The translations under genes and the position numbers were made by a program. 12,530 nt of DNA from Candidatus Bathyarchaeota archaeon (lineage in GTDB: Archaea > Thermoproteota > CALKCG01 > B24 > JAGTQN01): positions 1 through 12,530 of the forward strand of contig JAGTQN010000047.1 in the NCBI GenBank assembly GCA_018396395.1, given 5' to 3'. This document shows positions 1 to 4,723 of this stretch, piece by piece (position 1 is the stretch's first letter; every line of letters starts with the position of its first letter). The notes under the pieces are model-generated. The model did no database searches. It saw nothing but the letters and a program-made list of their open reading frames with translations, and was not told where the DNA came from.

Positions 1-77
1 CTACCAACCCTAGCCTTAGGGGGAAGCAAAGGCCTAATAAACTCCCACTCACCATCAGAAAGCTCACGAAACTCCAT
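1..77 (-). CDS. IS5-like transposase, N-terminal end (partial, runs off left edge)
   Basis: Reading the minus strand from the ATG at 75-77 gives an open frame that continues past the window edge (25 codons visible). The segment LSDGEWEFIRPLLPP is the typical beginning of IS5/IS4-type (DDE) transposases, which commonly start with a 'LTDEEW..I.PLLPP'-like block (the DUF4096 domain). The catalytic DDE residues lie outside the window, so activity cannot be judged. A TATA-like CTATTTAAG sits at 100-108 on the same strand, about 27 bases upstream of the ATG, which fits a leaderless archaeal transcript. The gene is divergent from the ribosomal gene that follows. The right end of the element should lie between about 80 and 190, but no terminal inverted repeat can be recognised without the other end. 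Confidence 0.75.
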   Translation of the reverse strand, partial: MEFRELSDGEWEFIRPLLPPKARVG

Positions 78-99
78 ACCAAAACATAATCAAGAAAGA

Positions 100-108
100 C
101 TTAAATAG
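100..108 (-). promoter_or_regulatory. TATA-like box of the transposase gene
   Basis: CTATTTAAG on the minus strand is centred about 27 bases upstream of the transposase ATG. This is the spacing expected when transcription starts at or next to the start codon. No ribosome binding site is visible before the ATG, in line with a leaderless message. Confidence 0.45.
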
Positions 109-189
109 TTTTGAGATGAGTTCTTTTTTATTTTTTTCTATCCATTTCAAGGCATAAAGCCCATAGGTTCCACTAAAAATCGCCTTACA

Positions 190-199
190 TTTATTATAC
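190..199 (+). promoter_or_regulatory. TATA-like box of the rpl14e-cbf5 unit
   Basis: TTTATTATAC lies about 75 bases upstream of the rpl14e start. With the usual archaeal spacing the transcript would start near 220 and carry a leader of roughly 50 bases that contains the strong Shine-Dalgarno sequence at 251-262. It may lie close to the end of the insertion element, so the natural upstream gene order could have been cut by the insertion. Assigned by composition and position only. Confidence 0.4.
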
Positions 200-270
200 G
201 CGAAAGTTTTCCTCTTCTAATCAACATTAAGGCTTTTGGAGTCTGAAGGTGAGGAGGAGGTGCGTTCAGA

Positions 271-534
271 ATGGCGGAAGTTGGAAGGATTTGCGTTAAA
301 ACGAAGGGAAGGGAAAGGGGGAAAAAGTGTGTGATCGTCGACATCATAGATGAACACTTCGTTTTAATTACTGGTCCTAAACAACTAACGGGCGTGAGGA
401 GAAGGAGGGCTAACTTGAAGCATCTTTCCTTGATGGAAATGAAGGCAAACCTTCATCGAGGGGCTTCCGATGAGGAGGTTCTCAAGGCGATAGAGGAGGC
501 TGGACTGAAGGAAGTCCTTTCAGGAGGTTCCTGA
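271..534 (+). CDS. rpl14e: Large-subunit ribosomal protein eL14 (L14e)
   Basis: Encodes 87 residues, close to the usual archaeal L14e length of about 95. It begins with the family-typical block around MAEVGRICVKTKGRE, followed by KKCVIVDIID and the RRRRANLKHL segment; it forms a small SH3-like, RNA-binding protein of the 50S subunit. The start is well supported by a strong purine-rich Shine-Dalgarno sequence (GAGGAGGAGGTG, 251-262) nine bases ahead of the ATG. The stop codon (532-534) is one base before the cbf5 start, and the cbf5 ribosome binding site (AGGAGGT, 522-528) lies inside the end of this gene, so the two are translated from one message. The L14e-Cbf5 pairing is a well-known archaeal gene order. 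What lies upstream here is a transposase rather than other ribosomal or cmk-type genes. Confidence 0.93.
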   Translation: MAEVGRICVKTKGRERGKKCVIVDIIDEHFVLITGPKQLTGVRRRRANLKHLSLMEMKANLHRGASDEEVLKAIEEAGLKEVLSGGS

Positions 535-535
535 A

Positions 536-1601
536 ATGTCCTTTAAGCCTCCTTGGGAAATCAAACGACAAATGGTCGAGAAAGCTAGCGATGAGACAAA
601 CCCTGCCTATGGATGTTATCCTAAGGAAAGAAACCTTAAGCAAAGCCTCGATTATGGACTTATTAACTTCGATAAACCATCCGGTCCTACGAGCCATGAT
701 GTCACAGCCATCGTGAGAAGGCTTGTGGGCGCCTCAAAGGCTGGTCACAGCGGGACCCTAGAGGGCTTCTAACTTAGTTTTAGTCTTAGCTTAGATTTGG
801 ATCCTTTAGCCTTCGATGGAGGAAGGCGCCCAGGGTCATCCCGGTGTGACTGGAGTCCTTCCCATAGCCCTCAATGAGGCGACAAAGGCCCTTCGGATCC
901 TCCTTGAAGGGGGAAAGGAATACGTTTGTGTTATGCAGCTCCATGAATCTGTTCAAGAAGAATCGCTAAGAAAGGTCCTAGAGGAACTACAGGGCGAGGT
1001 CTACCAGAGGCCTCCCTTAAGGTCTTCTGTGAAACGCACCATAAGAAAGCGCATAATCTACTACAACCAACTCTTGGAAGTAAAGGACCGATATGTCCTC
1101 TTCAAGATCGGATGCGAAGCCGGTACATACATAAGAAAAATATGCTATGATATTGGCCAAATCCTTGGCTCAGGGGCCCATATGAAGGAGCTTAGAAGGA
1201 CGAGGGTCGGTCCCTTCACAGAAGACAGGGGAGCCTCAAACCTAGAAGCCTTGGCTGATGCTTGTGATGCCCTTAAGGGCGGAGATGAGGAACCCCTAAA
1301 ATCCCTCATCCATCCGATAGAGGAAGCCTTCGAACTCCAACCCAAGATTGTCGTAAGGGATTCCGCCGTGGATGCCTTATGCCACGGCGCTGACTTAGCG
1401 GTTCCTGGAGTAATAAGCCTTGATTCTTCCATGAAGCCAGGAGATCTCGTAGGAATTTTTACTCTCAAGGGAGAGGTTGTAGCCTTGGGGAGGGCCCTTA
1501 TGTCAACGGAGGAAGTTCTTGAGGCCGAGAAGGGTCTCGTAGCGAAAACGGAGAGGGTTGTGATGAAGCAGGGCACCTATCCTCGCTTCTGGAAGACATA
1601 A
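536..1601 (+). CDS. cbf5: tRNA/rRNA pseudouridine synthase Cbf5 (H/ACA RNP catalytic subunit), intron-containing
   Basis: Cbf5 is the catalytic subunit of archaeal H/ACA ribonucleoproteins, converting uridine to pseudouridine in rRNA, and also acts on tRNA U55. The gene is read as two exons, 536-761 and 838-1601, joining to 990 bases and 329 residues, the normal family length. Unspliced, exon 1 runs into a TAA at 770-772 after GHSGTL, where the family needs GHSGTLDPxVTGVLP; splicing restores D76-P-G-V-T-G-V-L-P. D76 is the expected catalytic aspartate. Other visible TruB-family blocks are KEYV (from residue 102), RPPLRSSVKR (133-142), EAGTYIRK (169-176) and GAHMKELRRTRVGPF (188-202). A PUA RNA-binding domain covers about residues 246-321, followed by the TYPRFW tail. 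A strong AGGAGGT lies ahead of the ATG and the gene is coupled to rpl14e. An ATG at 816 opens the second part in frame but lies inside the intron and would give a protein without the catalytic residue. Confidence 0.95.
762..837 (+). other. Archaeal BHB intron in cbf5 pre-mRNA (76 nt), splitting the catalytic Asp codon
   Basis: The splice position is fixed by protein and by RNA structure together. Joining 761 to 838 (or, with the identical product, 762 to 839) restores CTA-GAT-CCC, i.e. Leu-Asp-Pro. Only the 761/838 choice gives a perfect bulge-helix-bulge: central helix CCCT (756-759) with AGGG (832-835); three-base bulges A-G^A (760-762) and T-C^A (836-838), each cut after the second base; inner helix GGGC (763-766) with GCCC (828-831). 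The outer exon-exon helix pairs 744-755 with 839-850 with one G-G mismatch. This is the standard substrate of the archaeal tRNA splicing endonuclease. Introns in cbf5 are established for several crenarchaea. The intron carries an in-frame TAA (770-772), so unspliced message cannot make Cbf5. Confidence 0.93.
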
Positions 1602-1644
1602 TCCTTTAATTCATAATCGACCGAGGAGCATAATCAAGAATAAG

Positions 1645-1652
1645 CTTATTTA
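1645..1652 (+). promoter_or_regulatory. TATA-like box of the dipeptidase gene
   Basis: CTTATTTA is centred about 29 bases ahead of the dipeptidase ATG at 1677. There is no purine-rich ribosome binding site between them, which fits a leaderless transcript starting at or near the start codon. Confidence 0.45.
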
Positions 1653-1676
1653 CTATTCAGAATCCTTCTATGATTC

Positions 1677-2648
1677 ATGGAATTCACATCTTATATTCAG
1701 AGGATCCATGAAGAAGCTACGGTTGTTGATGCCCATAATGACACCATCGTAGCCCATATGCGCCTTGGCCTTGGGCTAGCCCAAAGGACTGATAAGCTTC
1801 AGCTCGATCTTCCAAGGATGAAGGAAGGGGGCTTGGACGTAGCCTTCTTTGCCATAGATGTAACGAGGGCTTTGAAGAGCCATCTGACCTATGCCATCGA
1901 TGCCCTAGGCTTCTTTGAAGCTGAAGGGAATTCTTGCGGGAATCTCATTGCCCCCGTCCTTGGGGTAAGGGATTTCATCGAAATTCATAGGCAAGGAAAG
2001 ATTGCTGCCATTCTAGCCATCGAGAATAGCGATGCTCTTGAAGGTAGCCTTAATGTCCTAAGGATCCTCTTCAGGCTTGGAATCAGGAGCATAGGACTTA
2101 CCCATAACCCTAGGAGTCTGGCAGCCGATGGAGTCGATGAAGCCCGCACGGGTGGGGGCCTGACAAACTTTGGCATTCGTCTCATCGAGGAGATGAATCG
2201 TCTAGGAATCCTCGTCGACTTGGCTCATGTAAGTGAAAGGGGTTTTTGGGAAGCCTTGGAAGTCTCGAAAAAGCCAGTTATCGTATCCCATGGAAACTGC
2301 AAAGCCCTCTGTGATCATAAGAGGAATCTTAACGATGAACAGATCAAGGGATTAGCTGATAAGGGTGGTGTACTGGGCTTAAGCTTCGTGCCAAGCTTTG
2401 TAGATTCCCAGGCTCCAAGCCTCCAAAGACTTTTGGACCATGTAGATCATGTTGTAAAGGTTGCTGGTGTCGATTTCGTAGGCCTTGGCTCGGACTTTGA
2501 TGGTGGAGGTACGCTTCTGAAGGATGTCACGGAGCTTCCCGAGATTACGAAGGGACTCTTTAAAAGAGGTTACAAGGAGGATGAGGTGAGAAAGATCCTT
2601 GGCGAGAACTTTCTAAGGGTACTTTCAAAGGTTTTACCAAGTTCATAG
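1677..2648 (+). CDS. Membrane-dipeptidase family (M19) zinc dipeptidase
   Basis: Encodes 323 residues, the normal length for bacterial and archaeal members of the renal (membrane) dipeptidase family, TIM-barrel enzymes with two zinc ions that split dipeptides. Zinc-site residues are all visible: H20 and D22 in DAHNDT, bridging E116 in LAIENSD, H184 in DLAHVSE and H205 in VSHGNC. The 184-205 spacing of 21 equals that of human H198/H219. The GLGSDFDGG block near the C terminus supplies the conserved catalytic-site aspartate. There is no signal peptide or membrane segment, so it is expected to be cytosolic. It follows cbf5 after 75 bases but has its own TATA-like box, so it is probably a separate unit. 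Exact substrate (dipeptide, D-residue or other) cannot be read from the sequence. Confidence 0.92.
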   Translation: MEFTSYIQRIHEEATVVDAHNDTIVAHMRLGLGLAQRTDKLQLDLPRMKEGGLDVAFFAIDVTRALKSHLTYAIDALGFFEAEGNSCGNLIAPVLGVRDFIEIHRQGKIAAILAIENSDALEGSLNVLRILFRLGIRSIGLTHNPRSLAADGVDEARTGGGLTNFGIRLIEEMNRLGILVDLAHVSERGFWEALEVSKKPVIVSHGNCKALCDHKRNLNDEQIKGLADKGGVLGLSFVPSFVDSQAPSLQRLLDHVDHVVKVAGVDFVGLGSDFDGGGTLLKDVTELPEITKGLFKRGYKEDEVRKILGENFLRVLSKVLPSS

Positions 2649-3505
2649 CTTCTAAATCCTCTATTCTCATGGCCGACAATTCTCAAAACGAATTTATGAC
2701 GAGGCAGATTGTGAAGTAGCCTATGCCCATCCTATCCTATACTTATACCTTTCATGTCTATCCTTAAGGAAGGATTCAAAAGCCATAGAATAAGCCTATG
2801 GCTTCCTAGAAGCCATGAATCCATATGGTGTTGGGTCCATTCCATCGCTTTGTAAGCCTTTCCGAAGCCCTCTATAGGGGTAAAGGCTAAGGCGGGCATC
2901 GTGGACGAGATGAGAGAACCGTAAACCTGGGAGGCGTCAAAGCCTGGATATGGAATGGATTGTCTTAGAGTCCAAATCCCGGAGGCTCCTAGCCTTAGAA
3001 CTCAGCTGGACAAGGAATAAGCTTACATTACATTACGGCATATCTATTCCTAAGGAAGCTTAAGTTAAGGAAAGGAAAATTATGGCATAAGGATTATCGT
3101 ATCTTAGCCGATATGGCTCCATGGTACGGCATAAAGTAAAATATGCTATGAGCTAGGACTTAGGCTCATCCATGATAGAAGCCTTCTCAAGCCTCCTGAG
3201 AGGCTCAGCAAGGAAGCAAAGCGAAGGCTTAAGGACTTCCCTTCGATCAATACTTCCCATACAGATGCCATAAGCCCTTCAGCCATTTATCCGCATGCCT
3301 TGAAACCTCGAAAGGCTACTATAGCCATGTAAGATATCATAGGGCTTTAAGGAAGGCTCCATATGGATCCTTCGCAGCCAAGCCTCTTTCCATGCTAAGC
3401 CTTGTAGAGGATGCGATGCGGAAGGCTAAGGTTACAGCACCACGTCAAAGAGATTAAAACCTAATAAGGATGAAAGCCATAAAGCCTTAAGGATCGTAGG
3501 AAAAC
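2649..3505 (+). other. 857-base stretch without an intact gene; several inverted repeats and possible gene remnants
   Basis: No open frame of useful length starts here on either strand. What can be seen: a 9-bp hairpin AAGCCATAG/CTATGGCTT (2780-2788 with 2796-2804) enclosed by GGATTC/GAATCC (2772-2777 with 2817-2822). A 12-bp helix with two G-U pairs closes a 104-base segment (2834-2845 with 2950-2961), and inside it AGCCTTT/AAAGGCT (2855-2861 with 2882-2888) encloses CCCT/AGGG. A nested pair AAGCCTTC/GAAGGCTT (3179-3186 with 3223-3230) encloses AGCCTC-CTGA-GAGGCT (3190-3205). On the minus strand there are short open pieces with protein-like composition (for example around 3337-3441, and a stop-poor frame from about 3030 down to 2650), which could be remnants of a dead gene or chance. 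RNase P, SRP and 5S RNA signature sequences were not found. Confidence 0.4.
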
Positions 3506-3520
3506 GCCGGGGTCACCTAG

Positions 3521-3543
3521 AGTTAGCAAATGTTGCGGGGAAT
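3521..3543 (+). other. Putative D-loop intron of tRNA-Ser(GGA), about 23 nt
   Basis: Between A14-G15 (3519-3520) and the CTGG that provides G18-G19 (3546-3547) lie about 23 extra bases, which include a small hairpin GCAA-ATG-TTGC (3526-3536). Removing them gives a normal D loop. A perfect BHB could not be drawn (best central helix has three of four pairs), so the borders may shift by a few bases. Non-canonical D-arm introns are known from Thermoproteales. Confidence 0.65.
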
Positions 3544-3565
3544 CTGGTATGGTGCGGGCCTGGAG

Positions 3566-3597
3566 AGCCAAGTATAAAGGTAAAGGCCTTCCCTGAT
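3566..3597 (+). other. Canonical-position anticodon-loop intron of tRNA-Ser(GGA), about 32 nt
   Basis: Placed between positions 37 and 38, the usual archaeal site: exon 1 ends ...CTGGAG (3565) and exon 2 begins A-GCCCG (3598). The mature loop becomes CTGGAGA on a perfect five-pair stem. The BHB is relaxed: central CTGG against CCTG has one U-U mismatch, bulges would be AG^A and AT^A. Because AG occurs at both borders the cut could shift slightly. Confidence 0.75.
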
Positions 3598-3610
3598 AGC
3601 CCGTGGGCCG

Positions 3611-3653
3611 TTAAACATAACGAAAACTTGGAATCCAAGTTCGTCAATGGATG
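3611..3653 (+). other. Putative variable-arm intron of tRNA-Ser(GGA), about 40-43 nt
   Basis: The variable arm stem GGGCC/GGCCC encloses 46 bases (3610-3655) where 3 to 6 are normal. The insert contains a stable hairpin, CTTGG-AAT-CCAAG at 3627-3639, extended by CGAA/TTCG on either side with a two-base bulge. A 5-pair helix CCGTT/AATGG (3608-3612 with 3646-3650) could be part of the splicing structure. The exact cut sites are not resolved. Confidence 0.65.
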
Positions 3654-3790
3654 AAGGCCCGCAGGGGTTCAAATCCCCTCCCCGGCGCTACCCAGATATC
3701 TACACATCTTCTTGAAGGCCCTCATTAATCTCATCTCGCTCAGCTTATGTTTTACATAGAAGGCTATGGTTCTTGTTTTACAATGGTAGG

Positions 3791-3802
3791 CTTATATTTT
3801 AA
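3791..3802 (+). promoter_or_regulatory. TATA-like box of the membrane methyltransferase gene
   Basis: CTTATATTTTAA is the best TATA match in this part of the plus strand. It lies downstream of the first possible ATG (3747) and 50-60 bases ahead of the ATG at 3849, which argues for the later start. Confidence 0.4.
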
Positions 3803-3848
3803 AGGTAGGCTTTTGGATAGTATCCAACGGCTTTGGGGTATAAGAATA

Positions 3849-4538
3849 ATGAAACTAATCCTTATGTTTAAAAAAATCTTATCGATCCTAGTAGTTTATT
3901 TCTCTGTGATCCCTTCCGCTTGGGTCCTTCTCAATCCCCTGCTTTATATTATGTTCTTACCTCTCGGCATCCATTTTGCCATGACGATCCCATGGCCGCT
4001 ATTGAAGGACTTGCCAGACCCCTTCGGAAGGGAAACAACCCTTTACTTTCTTACTCATGTTTATTTATTTTCTCTTTCTCAAAAGGAGATTTGGGAAGGA
4101 GTCTCGCTGGCATTGATGTTCTGCGGCATTCTCCTTTTCCTTTTGGGCTTCCTTTATTGGATAAAAAGTCGAGGAAACGTTATGACAAGTGGTCCTTACA
4201 GATTCATCAGGCATCCTCAGTATTTTGGGCTCATTATTGCAGTGTTAGGTTTGTCCCTAGGGGTAGCAAGACCTATCGCCCTCATCTCTTGGGGCATCAT
4301 GGCCTACCTTTATGTTCTCTTCGCCCTTTTTGAAGAGAACTCTTTAATGGCTATATTCGAGCATTATCGAGAGTATAAAGGAAAAACATCTTTCATGCTA
4401 CCGTTGCCAAGTCGATTTAACAAGGCTATCGATCACCTCGGATCTCGGAGGCTTATACTCTTGGGGACACTTATTTTAATCCTCTATATCATGGGGGTCA
4501 TCTATTCATCGTTTTACTGCGTTGTTTCGCTTAGGTAA
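3849..4538 (+). CDS. ICMT/PEMT-like membrane methyltransferase (isoprenylcysteine carboxyl methyltransferase family)
   Basis: The ATG at 3849 gives 229 residues; an in-frame ATG at 3747 would add 34 residues with no family match, and the likely TATA box lies inside that extension, so the shorter form is preferred. Several strongly hydrophobic segments show an integral membrane protein. The diagnostic block is GPYRFIRHPQYFG, the R-H-P-x-Y methyl-donor (S-adenosylmethionine) binding motif of the ICMT/phospholipid methyltransferase superfamily, followed after two membrane spans by EENSLMAIFEHYREYKGK, the E-E-x-x-L...F-G/H-x-x-Y-x-x-Y motif. A further membrane span lies at the C terminus, after the methyltransferase core. 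Archaea lack classical prenylated CaaX proteins, so the substrate is open: a lipid, a small isoprenoid or a protein. The gene is alone, between the tRNA gene and convergent genes. Confidence 0.8.
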   Translation: MKLILMFKKILSILVVYFSVIPSAWVLLNPLLYIMFLPLGIHFAMTIPWPLLKDLPDPFGRETTLYFLTHVYLFSLSQKEIWEGVSLALMFCGILLFLLGFLYWIKSRGNVMTSGPYRFIRHPQYFGLIIAVLGLSLGVARPIALISWGIMAYLYVLFALFEENSLMAIFEHYREYKGKTSFMLPLPSRFNKAIDHLGSRRLILLGTLILILYIMGVIYSSFYCVVSLR

Positions 4539-4641
4539 GATTTTAGAAGAAAGGGAATCGGGCATATGAGCTTCATTCTTCTTTCTTAAGGCGATCCAAA
4601 AAGAGAAGATAAATAGAATTAGAATAGAATAGAAGAAAATG

Positions 4642-4660
4642 TCCCCTCTTTTTCTAGAGG
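4642..4660 (+). terminator. Possible terminator between the convergent methyltransferase and DUF362 genes
   Basis: A T-rich run with a short hairpin, CCTCT-TTTTCT-AGAGG (4645-4660), lies about 105 bases after the methyltransferase stop. T-rich tracts end transcription in archaea. The 185-base spacer also holds direct TAGAAT-type repeats near 4614-4635. Weak, judged by composition and position. Confidence 0.3.
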
Positions 4661-4723
4661 CTGTAATTGTAATTTTATGGTAAAAGGCTTTAAGTTATCA
4701 TAAAGATCTATTAGGGCTTTCCT

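Larger units (their letters stand above)
3506..3687 (+). tRNA. tRNA-Ser (anticodon GGA) with three apparent introns
   Basis: Acceptor stem GCCGGGG (3506-3512) pairs fully with CCCCGGC (3680-3686); the next base is G, the serine discriminator; CCA is not encoded (CTA follows). T arm AGGGG-TTCAAAT-CCCCT (3663-3679). Anticodon stem CGGGC (3555-3559) pairs with GCCCG (3599-3603), with C32-T33-GGA-G37 at 3560-3565. Variable-arm stem GGGCC (3605-3609) pairs with GGCCC (3656-3660), the long arm of class II serine tRNA. D stem ACC (3515-3517) with GGT (3551-3553) and the conserved A14-G15 and G18-G19. The gene is 182 bases, about 95 more than a mature tRNA-Ser. The excess falls in three places: D loop (about 23), anticodon loop (about 32) and variable arm (about 42). 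Identity is firm; exact splice sites outside the anticodon loop are not. Confidence 0.9.

Noticed and set aside
1145..1576. 143-codon open frame on the minus strand across cbf5
   Set aside because: Antisense shadow of a well-conserved gene; Ser- and Pro-rich composition and no recognisable domain.
816..1601. Independent gene starting at the ATG at 816
   Set aside because: The first 22 bases of this frame are intron sequence; the rest is Cbf5 exon 2, and on its own it would lack the N-terminal domain and the catalytic Asp.
2649..3505. RNase P RNA, SRP RNA or 5S rRNA in the long gene-free stretch
   Set aside because: The conserved signature sequences of these RNAs were looked for and not found; the hairpins alone do not support them.
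3179..3505. Integrated virus or plasmid at the tRNA-Ser gene
   Set aside because: Archaeal integrases use the 3' half of tRNA genes; the gene-free stretch lies on the 5' side, there is no integrase fragment and no repeated tRNA 3' end in the window.
3554..3662. A tRNA with anticodon stem GCGGGCC/GGCCCGC and no anticodon intron
   Set aside because: This pairing leaves no variable region before the T stem and a loop of 95 bases; the class II fold with introns satisfies every conserved position.
3920..4333. 137-codon open frame on the plus strand inside the methyltransferase gene
   Set aside because: It lies in another frame of a gene with clear family motifs and has none of its own.
4614..4635. 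Short TAGAAT-type direct repeats as a CRISPR or plasmid-type iteron
   Set aside because: Only a few imperfect copies without spacers in an AT-rich spacer; simple-sequence repeat is enough.
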